Of a stretch of 64,000 nt of DNA, positions 35,004 to 45,400 are shown piece by piece; position 1 is the stretch's first letter, and every line of letters starts with the position of its first letter. A program made the position numbers and the translations under genes. The stretch is from Stenotrophomonas maltophilia (GTDB lineage: Bacteria; Pseudomonadota; Gammaproteobacteria; Xanthomonadales; Xanthomonadaceae), in NCBI RefSeq assembly GCF_039555535.1, contig NZ_CP154630.1, positions 3,175,001 to 3,239,000 of the forward strand, written 5' to 3'. The notes under the pieces are model-generated. The model was not told the DNA's origin, ran no database searches, and worked only from the letters and a program-made list of their open reading frames with translations.

Positions 35004-35675
35004 TCAGGCCTCCGCCAGCAGGTAGCCGACACCGCGGATCACATGGATCTCCACGCCGGCCCCCGCCTGTTGCAGCGCCTTGCGCAGCTTGGAGATATGC
35101 GCATCCAGTGCATTGGACTGGATCTCGTCATCGAAGCCGTACACTGCTGCCTCCAGCGCACTGCGGGTGACGGTGCGTCCCTGCCGCATCGCCAGCGCCT
35201 GCAGCACCAGCACCTGCCGCCGCGGCAGCGCCAGCAGCTGGCCATCGACCTGCGCCTGCAGCGATTCGAAATCGAATTCCAGCCGGCCCAGTCGCAGGCT
35301 GGGTGTCACCATCGCAGAGGGCCGCCGCGACACCGCACGGATGCGCGCCATCAGTTCCTCGATCGCCACCGGCTTGACCAGGTAGTCATCGGCGCCGACA
35401 TCCAGGCCCTCGACCTTGTCCGACAGCGTGCCCTTGGCAGTCAGCATGATCACCGCCAGGTTCGGGCGCAGGGCCCGCGCAACGGCAACGAAGCCCGCGC
35501 CATCGCCATCAGGCAACTGGCGGTCGAGCAGCATCAGCTGGTGCACGGGTTCGCGCAGCGCGATGGCGGCTTCGGCCAGGCAACCAACCACATCGGCGAC
35601 CACGCCCTGCCGCTCCAGTCCCGATTGCAGGGCTCGGGACAGATCAGGATCGTCTTCGACCAGGAGGATGCGCAT
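35004..35675 (-). CDS. OmpR-family response regulator
   Basis: A 223-residue regulator with a receiver domain (acidic pair EDD near residue 8, phospho-acceptor Asp in MLLDRQLPDGDG, Lys in DDYLVKP) and a C-terminal winged helix (RTVTRSALEAAVYGFDDEIQSNALDAHISKLRKAL, then VIRGVGYLL). It is of the TctD/QseB type. It is divergent from the MipA/OmpV gene 145 bp away, which is a natural candidate target. Confidence 0.94.
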   Translation of the reverse strand: MRILLVEDDPDLSRALQSGLERQGVVADVVGCLAEAAIALREPVHQLMLLDRQLPDGDGAGFVAVARALRPNLAVIMLTAKGTLSDKVEGLDVGADDYLVKPVAIEELMARIRAVSRRPSAMVTPSLRLGRLEFDFESLQAQVDGQLLALPRRQVLVLQALAMRQGRTVTRSALEAAVYGFDDEIQSNALDAHISKLRKALQQAGAGVEIHVIRGVGYLLAEA

Positions 35676-35820
35676 CGGGGGCTCGGCTTCCGGAAACGGT
35701 GCCGATCATAGTGCCTGGCGCCCACTTTTTCCGCTTCGGCCTGCCGGATGCGCCGACGCAATGTTCTGACAATGTTGCTCCCCCACCATGCGCAGCCATC
35801 CCCTGCAAAGTCGCTGATCG

Positions 35821-36588
35821 ATGCCGTTACTGTCCCCGACCCTGCTGCGCCCGCTGCTGTTCTCCGCTGCCTTCGGCCTGCCGGTGTTCGCGCAGGCCGC
35901 CGACCGCAACCCGGGCGTGCAGGCCGGCATGAGTGCTGGCGCAACCTCGGGCGCGTATGCGCACTACGACGTCAAGCCGCTGGTGGTCCCGTCCATTGCC
36001 TGGCAGGGCCAGCGCTTCTTCGCAAGCCCCGGCTCGCTGGGGATGTATCTGTACAAGGGCCAGGGCCTGCGCCTTTCGACGGCGGTCACGCCCTACACGC
36101 TGCGCTTCAAGACCGATGACGTGAATGATCCGCAGCTGCGCCGCCTGCACAGCCGGCAGATGTCGGCCATGGCCGGCATCAACGGCGAATACAGCGCCGA
36201 CTGGGGCATCGTCGAAGCCGGGGTGATGCGTGAGATCACCGGCCACGGCGGCGGTTTCGAATCGCGCCTGCACTACAGCTATCAGATCCAGGCCGGCCGC
36301 TTCACCTGGCTCCCCAAGGTGGGCGTGGTGCACTCCAGCGCACGCTTGCTGGATTACTACTACGGCATCAGCGATGAGGAAGCGTTGCGCTCCGGACTGG
36401 CCGCCTACCAGCCGGGCAGCACGACATCGCCAAGCCTGCAGATCGCCGTCAGCACGCCCCTGGGCACGAAGTGGCGCGCGACCGGTGTGGTTGCCAACCA
36501 GTGGTTCGGCGATGCAGTGAAGGACAGCCCGATGGCACGACGCGGCACCCAGTCGTCGGCCTTCATTTCCCTGATGCGCTCGTTCTGA
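35821..36588 (+). CDS. MipA/OmpV-family outer-membrane protein
   Basis: A 255-residue protein with a signal peptide (about residues 1-26, ending FAQAA) and a beta-barrel pattern with alternating strands. The terminal residue is Phe (SLMRSF), as in outer-membrane proteins. PSIAWQGQRFFASPGSLGMYL and the Tyr-rich YSYQIQAGRFTWLPKVGV agree with MipA/OmpV. In other bacteria, MipA/OmpV genes beside two-component systems respond to envelope stress; here control by the divergent response regulator is inferred. Confidence 0.85.
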   Translation: MPLLSPTLLRPLLFSAAFGLPVFAQAADRNPGVQAGMSAGATSGAYAHYDVKPLVVPSIAWQGQRFFASPGSLGMYLYKGQGLRLSTAVTPYTLRFKTDDVNDPQLRRLHSRQMSAMAGINGEYSADWGIVEAGVMREITGHGGGFESRLHYSYQIQAGRFTWLPKVGVVHSSARLLDYYYGISDEEALRSGLAAYQPGSTTSPSLQIAVSTPLGTKWRATGVVANQWFGDAVKDSPMARRGTQSSAFISLMRSF

Positions 36589-36618
36589 ACGAGCGCCCGC
36601 TACGGACAAGGACCCCCC

Positions 36619-36903
36619 ATGGCCTCCGTCTCCCCCACCTCCGAAGCACACGCGATCCTGCGAGCCCCCGATCTGGACAGCGCCGAGCGCGCCTACCTTG
36701 GGCTGATGCCCGACCTTGAGCACGTGAGCGCGCTTGCACGCCGCGCGCTCGGCCAGTCGCGCGTTGCCGACGCGGCCCGGGGATACGCGCTGTCGATGAC
36801 TCTGGTCGGGCTGCGCCTGCAGGAACTGGAGATGGGCGAGGCCAGCGCGAAAGAGCATCGGCAGGCCACCCTGCGCAGCCTGCGCCAGGCCTTCAGCGCC
36901 TGA
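36619..36903 (+). CDS. Hypothetical helical protein (94 aa)
   Basis: A 94-residue soluble protein, mostly helical by composition (LDSAERAYLGLM, VSALARRALGQ, LRLQELEMGEASAKEH). No domain is recognised. It follows the MipA/OmpV gene by 30 bp in the same direction and is probably cotranscribed with it. Confidence 0.65.
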   Translation: MASVSPTSEAHAILRAPDLDSAERAYLGLMPDLEHVSALARRALGQSRVADAARGYALSMTLVGLRLQELEMGEASAKEHRQATLRSLRQAFSA

Positions 36904-36945
36904 GCGCAGGCCATCGGCAACGATGCTGCAGTGCCGCGCACCCGC

Positions 36946-37086
36946 TCAGCGGAACGTGGTCCAGGCCAGCACAGCGGACAACAGGGCGACCCAGATTACT
37001 GCCTTGAACGTACCTTCCAGCATGTTGCCGCCGAACAGCAGTTCAAAGAACGGATTGGGCCTGGAAACCGGCACATGATCGCTCAT
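36946..37086 (-). CDS. Small single-TM protein (46 aa)
   Basis: An ATG at 37086 opens a clean 46-codon frame ending TGA at 36946. The product starts MSDHVPVSRPNPFFELLFGG, followed by a hydrophobic helix (about residues 27-42: AVIWVALLSAVLAW). The composition and codon use look real. It may be a small membrane protein of unknown role, and it lies convergent to the 94-residue gene. No family is recognised. Confidence 0.6.
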   Translation of the reverse strand: MSDHVPVSRPNPFFELLFGGNMLEGTFKAVIWVALLSAVLAWTTFR

Positions 37087-37248
37087 CGGTGAAAGATCCT
37101 GGTGATGGGTGGAGGGTATGCACGCATGCCTGCGCGGGCATCACTCTAGTACAGGCCCGTCATCGGTGGATGTGCCGAGAACATCCGCTTAACACCCTGC
37201 GCGCCAGTTCGGGTATGTTCGACCCAACGCTGCGTTCAAGGATGATCG

Positions 37249-37818
37249 ATGCTCAAGCGCGCCTTGTTCCCTGTTGTCGCCCTGCTGCTGTCCGTGCTGG
37301 TCATCGCGCTCGGATGGCAGAACCGCCATCTGCGACAGATCAACGAGCAGATGGCCACTCAGCTTCAGGACATGCGCCTTGAAGCACACGGCCTCGAGCT
37401 GGGCAGTCGCCCGGATGCACTGTCGCTGCGCACCACGCAGCAGACCTTCGTCGATATCGGCGGTGCGCGCGACGTTCCGCAGATCCTCTATTTCTTCTCC
37501 ACCGCATGCCGCTACTGCCTGGCCTCGGTACCGCAGCTGCAGCAGATCGCCGCGGCCCGCGGCAACAGCGAACTGGTCGGTGTCGGCCTGCCGCCATACG
37601 ACCGGCTGGCGGACTACGCCGGCAAGCATGCACTGCGCTTCCCGATCGCCATCGACAACGAAGCCGCTGCGTCCACGCGCTATCGCGCCACTGTCACGCC
37701 GATGCTGATGGTGCTGGCCGCCGATGGCCGCGTTGCCTACAAGCATGTCGGGCAGCTCGACGCCCAGGTCGTGCAGGCCGCCGTCGCGTCGCTCGCGCCG
37801 AAGCCGGCGCTGCCCTGA
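37249..37818 (+). CDS. Membrane-anchored thioredoxin-like (TlpA-type) protein
   Basis: A 189-residue protein with an N-terminal signal anchor (about residues 5-23) and a periplasmic thioredoxin fold. The active site CRYC (Cys87, Cys90) follows the strand QILYFFST, and the cis-Pro region is ATVTPMLMVL. It is a TlpA/redoxin-type thiol oxidoreductase. Its closest neighbour is a small exported peptide with four cysteines 112 bp downstream, a possible substrate. Confidence 0.85.
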   Translation: MLKRALFPVVALLLSVLVIALGWQNRHLRQINEQMATQLQDMRLEAHGLELGSRPDALSLRTTQQTFVDIGGARDVPQILYFFSTACRYCLASVPQLQQIAAARGNSELVGVGLPPYDRLADYAGKHALRFPIAIDNEAAASTRYRATVTPMLMVLAADGRVAYKHVGQLDAQVVQAAVASLAPKPALP

Positions 37819-37930
37819 TCCCGCATGCCGCGCATCACGTCGCGGCGCCCTGTTACTGCATTCGCGCCACAACCGGCACTCCCGTGCCTTCGGCAACTGC
37901 AACTCCACAACGCCAACCAAGGAGATACAC

Positions 37931-38119
37931 ATGATCGGAAAGAAAGTGCTTTCGTCCGTCGCCGGTATCGTCGTTGTCGCGGCCATGGCCTTCGGCGCCA
38001 GCCAGGCCTTCGCCGTCTCGCCCAAGACCGGATATGCACCGGGCTGCGAACCGCACCCGCAGTGCCCGTTCGGCAACGCGGGCAAGCACGGCCAGCTGCT
38101 GTGCTGCGACCCGCTGTAA
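37931..38119 (+). CDS. Small exported Cys-rich peptide (62 aa)
   Basis: A 62-residue precursor with a strong signal peptide (residues 1-28, ending SQAFA). The ~34-residue mature peptide has cysteines at 39, 45, 58 and 59 and ends CCDPL, with His, Gly and Pro enriched. GGAG lies before the ATG. The family is not recognised. It follows the thioredoxin-like gene, which suggests dependence on redox folding. Confidence 0.75.
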   Translation: MIGKKVLSSVAGIVVVAAMAFGASQAFAVSPKTGYAPGCEPHPQCPFGNAGKHGQLLCCDPL

Positions 38120-38376
38120 CCGGATCCGTGCATGGGGTCGGCATCGCTGACCTGCCACACCCGCCGCGGAGCTGAGCCAGCGCCGCGGCCATGACCGGGC
38201 CACCCCGCAGTGGCCCACCACGCCGGGCCGCCGTGATGCGCGGCCCGGCACTTCCCGGCCCGGATTCATCCTTCCCGCATCGACTTGGCGCACGCTTTAC
38301 CGGCTTTCGTCGCATACCGGTTTCACAGCGCAGGGGGCAGTGCCACGCTGGACTCCCTTCTCCGGAGCACCGTGCC

Positions 38377-38697
38377 ATGCCGATGCTTGCCCTGCTGCTG
38401 TTGTGCGCTGGCCTGTTCGGCCGCGATGCCGACGCCGGGGATGCCTCCCTGCGCAGCCAGATCCTGCAGGCCGACGCCGGGCGTGCGGGCATGCCCCCGG
38501 CACATGAGCCGACGGCCCTGCAGTTGTTCCGGTTGCGCCAGGACCGCGTGCTGCGGGTGGGCAACCAGCGCCCGCCTGCGGGCGGCCAGCAGCATCAGGC
38601 CGGTTCAGCACGTTTCGCGCAGGTCTGGGAACGCGTGGACGGCCACTGGCGACTGCAGCGCATGATCAGCATCGACGAATGGGTTGCCCAGCGCTGA
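38377..38697 (+). CDS. Exported DUF4440-like short protein
   Basis: A 106-residue protein with a signal peptide (about residues 1-21). The C-terminal RFAQVWERVDGHWRLQRMISIDE resembles the last two strands of DUF4440/SnoaL-like proteins, but the rest of that fold is not evident, so it may be a fragment or a divergent member. The ATG at 38377 is used. Confidence 0.6.
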   Translation: MPMLALLLLCAGLFGRDADAGDASLRSQILQADAGRAGMPPAHEPTALQLFRLRQDRVLRVGNQRPPAGGQQHQAGSARFAQVWERVDGHWRLQRMISIDEWVAQR

Positions 38698-38729
38698 CGC
38701 TCGGGCACCGGTAACCATCGCAAACGAAA

Positions 38730-38750
38730 AAGCCGGCCCAGGGCCGGCTT
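38730..38750. terminator. Bidirectional intrinsic terminator
   Basis: AAGCCGGCC-CAG-GGCCGGCTT, a 9-bp stem flanked by A-run and T-run. It ends the 106-residue gene and, on the other strand, tRNA-Val at 38793. Confidence 0.85.
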
Positions 38751-38792
38751 TCATCGTGATCCACCGCTGCACCGGCAGTGCCGGGAGCCAGG

Positions 38793-38867
38793 TGGTGGGC
38801 GGTACAGGGTTCGAACCTGTGACCCCTACCATGTCAAGGTAGTGCTCTACCGCTGAGCTAACCGCCC
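38793..38867 (-). tRNA. tRNA-Val (GAC), copy 1
   Basis: 75 nt; minus strand GGGCGGTTAGCTCAGCGG..., anticodon GAC in TTGACAT, T-loop GGTTCGAAC, encoded CCA. It is identical to the copy at 38966. Confidence 0.97.
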
Positions 38868-38905
38868 ATCTTGTTCTTGCCGCCCGAAAGCTGGCCCTGC
38901 TACGT

Positions 38906-38930
38906 AAAAACCCGGCGCCAGGGCCGGGCT
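38906..38930 (-). terminator. Hairpin between tRNA-Val copies
   Basis: On the minus strand GCCCGG...CCGGGT followed by TTTTACG forms a 6-7 bp stem with T-run just after the tRNA at 38966. It probably terminates or processes that transcript. Confidence 0.6.
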
Positions 38931-38965
38931 CTTCAGTTCACGACAGCCCCCTTCCGGAGACTTCG

Positions 38966-39040
38966 TGGTGGGCGGTACAGGGTTCGAACCTGTGACCCCT
39001 ACCATGTCAAGGTAGTGCTCTACCGCTGAGCTAACCGCCC
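38966..39040 (-). tRNA. tRNA-Val (GAC), copy 2
   Basis: 75 nt, identical to the copy at 38793, with encoded CCA and anticodon GAC. It lies about 100 bp downstream of uvrB in the same direction. Confidence 0.97.
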
Positions 39041-39147
39041 GTTTTTGCTTCTGAACGTCCGCGATTGCGTCGGTGCAGGCCGCGTATATTACGGATGCCG
39101 GCCGTGAAGCGCAACACTTTTGTGAAGAAGATGCTGCACCGCCGCGT

Positions 39148-41172
39148 TCAGCCCAGACTCGCTTCCTTCAGCTGCCGGATCTGGTCACGCACGCGTGCGG
39201 CATCCTCGAATTCCAGGTCCTTGGCGTGCTGGTACATCTGCTGTTCCAGCGCCTTCAGACGGGCCGCCAGCTGGGCCGGGCCGAGCGAGCGGTAATCGGC
39301 TCCGTCCTCGGCAACACCCGCCCTGCCCTTGCCCTTGCCCTTCTTGGCTTCCTTCTCCGCCGCATCCGAACGCGCACCTTCGAGGACGTCGACGATCGGG
39401 CGCGCCACCGAGCGCGGCACGATGCCATGTTCTTCGTTGTACTCGACCTGCTTGGCGCGGCGGCGGTCGGTCTCGTCGATCGCTGCCTGCATCGAGCGGG
39501 TCACCTTGTCCGCATACAGGATCGCCTTGCCTCGCACATTGCGGGCGGCGCGGCCGATGGTCTGGATCAGCGAGCCGGTGGAGCGCAGGAAGCCTTCCTT
39601 GTCGGCGTCGAGGATTGCCACCAGCGACACCTCGGGCATGTCCAGGCCCTCGCGCAGCAGGTTGATGCCCACCAGCACATCGAACTTGCCCAGGCGCAGG
39701 TCGCGGATGATCTCCACGCGCTCGACCGTGTCCACGTCCGAGTGCAGGTAGCGCACGCGGATGCCGTGTTCGGTCAGGTATTCGGTGAGGTTCTCGGCCA
39801 TGCGCTTGGTCAGCGTGGTGACCAGCACACGGTCACCGGCCTTGATGCGCGCGTTGGCCTCGCTCATCAGGTCGTCGACCTGGGTGCCCACCGGGCGGAT
39901 TTCCACCACCGGATCGATCAGGCCTGTCGGGCGCACCACCAGCTCGGTGATCTCGTCGCCGGCCTCGCGGTACTCATACGGGCCCGGCGTGGCGGACACG
40001 TAGATCGCGCGCGGGCAACGCTCCTCCCACTCCTCGAAACGCAGCGGCCGGTTGTCCAGCGCCGACGGCAGGCGGAAGCCGAACTCGACCAGGGTCTCCT
40101 TGCGCGAACGATCGCCCTTGAACATGGCACCAATCTGCGGAATGGTCACGTGCGATTCGTCGATGACCAGCAGCGCGTCCGGCGGCAGGTAGTCGAACAG
40201 CGTCGGCGGCGGCTCGCCGGCATTCTTGCCGGTCAGGTGCCGCGAGTAGTTCTCGATACCATTGCAGAACCCGACTTCGGCCATCATCTCGATGTCGAAC
40301 TGGGTGCGCTGCGCCAGGCGCTGCGCCTCGACCAGCTTGTTTTCCGCATACAACTGCTCAAGCCGTTCCTTCAACTCCACCTTGATGGTTTCCACCGCGG
40401 CCAGCACGCGCTCGCGGGTGGTGGCGTAGTGGGTCTTGGGGTAGACAGTGAACCGCTGCATGTTGCGCATCGTCTCACCGGTGAGCGGGTCGAACAGGGT
40501 GATCTTCTCGACCTCGCCGTCGAACAGCTCGATGCGCAGCGCTTCGCTGTCCGACTCGGCAGGGAACACGTCGATCACTTCGCCACGCACGCGGAACGTG
40601 CCACGCTGAAGCTCGTACTCGTTGCGCGTGTACTGCAGCTGGGTCAGGTGATTGATCAGGTCGCGCTGGTCGATGCGCTCGCTCTTGGACAGGATCAGGC
40701 GCAGCGACAGATAGTCCTCGGGCGCACCCAGGCCATAAATCGCCGACACCGTGGCAACCACGATCGCATCCGGGCGCGACAGCAGGGTCTTGGTCGCGGC
40801 CAGCCGCATCTGCTCGATGTGCTCGTTGATCGAACTGTCCTTCTCGATGAAGGTGTCCGACGAAGGCACGTAGGCCTCCGGCTGGTAGTAATCGTAGTAG
40901 CTGACGAAGTACTCGACCGCGTTGTGCGGGAAGAACGCCTTGAACTCACCATACAGCTGCGCCGCCAGCGTCTTGTTCGGCGCCATGATCAGCGTCGGCT
41001 TCTGAACGTTCTGGATGACGTTGGCGATGGTGTAGGTCTTGCCCGAGCCGGTGACGCCCAGCAGGGTCTGCTTGGCGATGCCCGCTTCGAAGTTGCTGGT
41101 CAGCTTCGCGATGGCATCAGGCTGGTCGCCCGCCGGCGAATACGGCGAGACGAGTTCGAAACGGTCGCTCAT
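39148..41172 (-). CDS. uvrB: Excinuclease ABC subunit B
   Basis: A 674-residue helicase-like damage-verification subunit of UvrABC. Walker [11 protein letters not shown], the beta-hairpin region [17 protein letters not shown], motif [11 protein letters not shown], motif [11 protein letters not shown] and the C-terminal UVR motif ([25 protein letters not shown]) that binds UvrC are all present. The ATG at 41172 begins [18 protein letters not shown]; upstream in-frame sequence is unrelated. Confidence 0.98.
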   Translation of the reverse strand: MSDRFELVSPYSPAGDQPDAIAKLTSNFEAGIAKQTLLGVTGSGKTYTIANVIQNVQKPTLIMAPNKTLAAQLYGEFKAFFPHNAVEYFVSYYDYYQPEAYVPSSDTFIEKDSSINEHIEQMRLAATKTLLSRPDAIVVATVSAIYGLGAPEDYLSLRLILSKSERIDQRDLINHLTQLQYTRNEYELQRGTFRVRGEVIDVFPAESDSEALRIELFDGEVEKITLFDPLTGETMRNMQRFTVYPKTHYATTRERVLAAVETIKVELKERLEQLYAENKLVEAQRLAQRTQFDIEMMAEVGFCNGIENYSRHLTGKNAGEPPPTLFDYLPPDALLVIDESHVTIPQIGAMFKGDRSRKETLVEFGFRLPSALDNRPLRFEEWEERCPRAIYVSATPGPYEYREAGDEITELVVRPTGLIDPVVEIRPVGTQVDDLMSEANARIKAGDRVLVTTLTKRMAENLTEYLTEHGIRVRYLHSDVDTVERVEIIRDLRLGKFDVLVGINLLREGLDMPEVSLVAILDADKEGFLRSTGSLIQTIGRAARNVRGKAILYADKVTRSMQAAIDETDRRRAKQVEYNEEHGIVPRSVARPIVDVLEGARSDAAEKEAKKGKGKGRAGVAEDGADYRSLGPAQLAARLKALEQQMYQHAKDLEFEDAARVRDQIRQLKEASLG

Positions 41173-41301
41173 GGTGTTGCCAGTTCCCGGGGAGGACAAG
41201 TATACGGGGCAAGGGGTGACGGCCAGCTGAGGGGTTTCCGGGCAGGCTGGCGCGGCGGTGCCTGATGGCGGCGCTGCTGCCGGGGCGCGAGGCTTGAAGC
41301 C

Positions 41302-41838
41302 ATGCACCACATCCCCCGTCCCAATCGTTCGGCGCTACGCGGCATGCACCTGGTCGAGATGCTGGTGGTGATCGCCGTCCTTGCCGTCCTGGTGGCCGCG
41401 GGTTGGCCCGCGCTGCATCCGCTGCTGTTGCGGCATCGCGCCGACGCCCTGCAACTGGCCCTGCATGCCAGTCTCTCCAGCGCCCGAAGCGAAGCTCTGA
41501 AGCGCCGCGAATTGATCGGGCTGTGCGCCAGCGACGACGGTGAGCAGTGCTCACGCGACTGGAGCGCCGGCTGGATCATCTATCGCAGCGGCAGGCATCG
41601 GGGGACACCGGCATCCGCCGAGGACATCCTGACCCACCACCAGGGCCGGACCGACATCGCAATCGTCGCCCAGGCCAGCAGTGGACGGCCGTTGCTGTTC
41701 TTCCAGCCTGATGGGCGCAGTCCCGGCGCCAATCTCACACTACGCATCTGCGCAGGAAACCGGCTGCATGGCAGGTTGGTCATCAACAATGGCGGCCGTA
41801 TCCGCAGCGAGCGTGTCGACCGCACCCTCCCCTGCTGA
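41302..41838 (+). CDS. GspH/FimT-type pseudopilin
   Basis: A 178-residue type IV pilin-like protein. The prepilin site is [23 protein letters not shown] (cleavage after Gly14, Glu+5 in MHLVE), followed by a GspH-like domain with C-terminal Cys residues. It is on the opposite strand to the minor-pilin operon and separated from it by tRNA-Asn. It is likely a pilus or type II secretion minor subunit. Confidence 0.82.
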   Translation: MHHIPRPNRSALRGMHLVEMLVVIAVLAVLVAAGWPALHPLLLRHRADALQLALHASLSSARSEALKRRELIGLCASDDGEQCSRDWSAGWIIYRSGRHRGTPASAEDILTHHQGRTDIAIVAQASSGRPLLFFQPDGRSPGANLTLRICAGNRLHGRLVINNGGRIRSERVDRTLPC

Positions 41839-41851
41839 CGGGCCAAAAAGA

Positions 41852-41879
41852 CAAAAGCCGCGATTTCTCGCGGCTTTTG
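41852..41879. terminator. Bidirectional intrinsic terminator
   Basis: CAAAAGCCGCGA-TTTC-TCGCGGCTTTTG, a 12-bp perfect stem with A/T flanks. It serves the pseudopilin gene and the convergent tRNA-Asn. Confidence 0.88.
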
Positions 41880-41886
41880 CAGTATC

Positions 41887-41963
41887 TGGCGCCCGAAGTT
41901 GGACTCGAACCAACGACCCCCTGATTAACAGTCAAGTGCTCTAACCGGCTGAGCTATTCGGGC
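41887..41963 (-). tRNA. tRNA-Asn (GUU)
   Basis: 77 nt; minus strand GCCCGAATAGCTCAGCCGG..., anticodon GTT in CTGTTAA, T-arm TTGGTTCGAGTCCAA, encoded CCA. It lies 47 bp after pilE in the same direction. Confidence 0.97.
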
Positions 41964-42010
41964 GGGGAGGCGCATTGTACTGGGCGATCAGAGGAAGATC
42001 AACACCTGAT

Positions 42011-42436
42011 TTACCAGCAATCGGAAACCGTGCCGCTGGCCGTTTTGCGGTTGGCCTGGTCCACGCCCAGCGTCCCGCAGCTGTCCTTGGTCTGGTTGCC
42101 CTGGGGCGTCGCCGTCAGCGTGAACGAGGACGCCTTGCCATCGAAGGTGATCGCGTAGCGTGTGGTCCCGCCCTCGCGCGGCGACACCTTGCTGGGCAGC
42201 GCGAAGCCCGAATAGGTGTTGTTCACCGAGTAGTAGCGCTCAGCACGCTGCGCGTACTCCACCAGGTCCGCCTTGGCCACGCCCCGGTGCGACTGGCGGA
42301 TGTACTGCTGGTACGACGGAACGACAATCGCCGCCAGGATGCCGAGCACGATCACCACGATCATCAATTCGATGAGGGAGAAACCGTGCTGCTTGCCGGG
42401 ACGACGCAGGGTACTGGAAAGAGTGTTCAGGCTCAT
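42011..42436 (-). CDS. pilE: Type IV pilin PilE-like
   Basis: A 141-residue prepilin. The leader ends at G in KQHG|FSLIELMIVVIVLGILAAIVVPSYQQYIR (class III, Glu+5), with a C-terminal disulfide-type pair (DSCGTLG...VSDCW). Last gene of the leftward operon fimT-pilV-pilW-pilX-pilY1-pilE, 13 bp after pilY1. Such a PilE is a minor pilin rather than the major fibre subunit. Confidence 0.9.
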   Translation of the reverse strand: MSLNTLSSTLRRPGKQHGFSLIELMIVVIVLGILAAIVVPSYQQYIRQSHRGVAKADLVEYAQRAERYYSVNNTYSGFALPSKVSPREGGTTRYAITFDGKASSFTLTATPQGNQTKDSCGTLGVDQANRKTASGTVSDCW

Positions 42437-42449
42437 GGGAATGTCTTCG

Positions 42450-45400
42450 TTACTGGATCTGGCGCCAGGATTGGCGACCGCAGGGATAAGGCACGTACAT
42501 CGTCGGAGCACCCGCCACGTTGACCGCCATCCAGCAGGCGCGCCCGCCTCGATCGGCACCCTTTGCCAGGCGCGGCATCACCGAGACATTGACGTCCTTC
42601 ACCGGTGCGGTGCCGCCGGTGTCGAGACTGACGCCGGCCGTGCCCGCTCCGTAGGGCGTGCCGGTAATGGACCCGACCCGCGCCTGCTCCAGCGATGCAA
42701 CACCCGAGATCGGATTGAGGCCAAACAGCCAGTTGCTTCCCTCGGTCGAACAGCCACGGCCACCCGCGGTGGGCATGTAGGTCGGCATGAACACCGTTCC
42801 CGACGCCACGGCAGGATTACCAACAAAGCGTTCACCTGCGCCGGGCAATGCAATGCTCCACCCGCGCGCCGCCCCGGAGAAGGGCGTGGCCGTGACCGTG
42901 CGCAACTTGTTGGTGGTGGTCACCGTATAGGCCAGCAGATTGGCGGGCACGATCGTGGCCTCCGGCTGGTCCTTGCTGGTGTCGTTGACACCGTACAGCG
43001 ACTGCGCGGTGAGATCCTGCGGATCATTGTCGAAGGAGAAGCTGCCGGTACCCAGCACCAGCATCACGCCACCACCCGGTCCGGTCACGGCGGTCATGCC
43101 GCCGGTAATCGGCTGGCGGTACACCTGGTTGTTGTTGTTGGTCTGGCGCGCCGTGGTGAACACCGGCGTGGTGACCGAGGTCGCCGTGCTTTCCAGGTCG
43201 AACTTCCACAGCGCGCCGCGCTGGTCGGCCGCATAGATCGTGTCCGCCAGGCCGTCGCGGCCACGTACACGCCCCGTCCCGCCGGCGCTGTCGGCGCGCC
43301 AACGGTCGACGGCCACGATGTTGCCCAGGCCGTTGTCACCGGCAGGTGCAGTCGCCGCGGCCTCGGTAGCAGTGATCATCCGCACCGCGCCCGATCCCAG
43401 GTCGACCACGAAGAGCACGGCCTTGCGGCTGAGGCTGTTGTAACCGTTGCCGAAGATCGCTTTCCACGCCACCCCGGTCCCTTCCTTCACCGGCACGATC
43501 ACCGGCTTGCCAAGGACATGGCCGATATTCGCCTTCACGGTGCTATCGAGCCCCGGCGCCACGTCACTGATTTCCCACAGGCGATTGCCGGTACCGAAGC
43601 TGGATGGCGTGGTGACATCCAGCGCGAACACCGAGCGCCCACCGGCGCCCGCCGTACCAACCAGCGCCGTGGCCCAGTTGCCACCGATCTGTGCGTCCGC
43701 CACCGCGATCGGTCCATCCACGTAGTAGCGATGACGGAAGCGCTGGTCGGACTTGTTGGCCGCCACGTAGGGATACAGCAGGTTGGCCATGTGGCCCAGC
43801 GCAGTTCCAGGGATGTAGGCGAAGGTCTCGCTGCCACCGGCACTGTCACTCACGCCGCTGCCGTTCATGCCACCGTCGAAGGCATGCAGCATGCCGTCGT
43901 TGGCACCGACATAGACCATGTAGCGGCCGTTGTTGCGCTTGCGGGTCAGATACGTGGCATACGAGGTCGCCATCGCGGTGCTGATGCGCTGGTAGCCATA
44001 GTCGTCGCGGGGCGAACTGATCACCGGGCTGGAGTTGACGATGTCGCCCAGCACGGTGGTACGGGTGCGATAGATGCCCCCCGAGTTGCGTACTTCGCGT
44101 GATGCGTCGCCGCGCAGATAGGCCATGGCCGTGGCGATGTCGCCGCCCAGCTTTTCAGCCTCGGTCGCAGAACAGCGCGCAATACCGGGATACTGCTTCT
44201 CGTCCTTGTTGCAGAGATCGGTGAAGGCGATGTTGGTGCTGCTGAAGTCAACTGCAGCATTGCCCTTGGTGGCGACGATGGTGCGCGAACGCTGCGCGCC
44301 CAGTTTCTCTGCCGCTTCCCACACCTGCGTGTACTCGGTCTGCTGCGTCTTGTCGTTCACCGCGAGCTTGGATGCCTTCAGGCGGCTGAACCAATCGGTT
44401 TCCTCGTTGGCCACTTCGAACTGGGGCGTGACCGCCAGCGACCCGGTACCGATACGCGCGCCGGTCAGGCCCTGGCTGCCCGAAGGCGCTGGCCCGGAGG
44501 TGACCGACGACAGCACCCGGCGCATGGCCGTGGTGATGTCTGCTGGAGTACGCGCGTTGATGTACTCACCACGGGTATTGGTCGCGGCGTGCCAGATGTC
44601 ATCCACGGTGCTGGGATTGTTGTTCTGACGTGGCGGCCAGTTGTTGTAGATGGCCGAATCGGTATACGGATTCTGCTGTTTGTCCGGATCGAACAGGTTG
44701 CCACGTGCACCCAGGGTGATCCCGTAGAAGTTGATGTGCAGGTCCTTGTTGCAGTCCAGCGACTTGTCGGTACTGGTCGCACACTGCTCCGGCACCGGCA
44801 CATTGCCCTTGGGCATCGCGGTATCGGTGCGCAATGGATTGACGTAGTAATACGCCGCGATATCAGCCATCGTATCCGAGTTGCTGTCCGAGAACGGGGC
44901 GCCCATTGCCTTGTCGATGTTGCCCGGGGCGGGCGCCAAGGATGTCGGCAGGCTGTTGCCATTGTTGCTGTAGCCATCGGTGAACAGCATCACCGCGTTT
45001 TTCTGGCAGGAAAGCTTGATGGGGGCATTGTCATCGGTCCGCATGAACTGCAGGCCGGCCGCATTGACCGCATGCCGATTGGGCGTACCGCCATTGGCGG
45101 TCAACGCAATCATGTCGCTGTACAGTTTCGCTTTCTGCGTGATCAGGCTCATGTCCTGGATCGCCAGACGCTTCGCATCATCGGACGAGCTGTTGTACTT
45201 CTGGAACTCGTTGATCTTGAAGTAGCCGACATACATGTCGTTGACGTTCATCGCATGCGTCATGCCCGCGATCATCGCGCGGTTTCGGTTGCCGTAGTAG
45301 GAGTACCAGTTGGCGAAATTCTGGAGCGCGGCCGCATCACCGGACGCGATGACATACTTCCACATGTCACACCCCGTGCCACAGGCACCCGCAATCCTGG

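Noticed and set aside
39073..41265. A 730-codon open frame opposite uvrB
   Set aside because: It is entirely antisense to a firmly identified uvrB, with no domain or start signal of its own.
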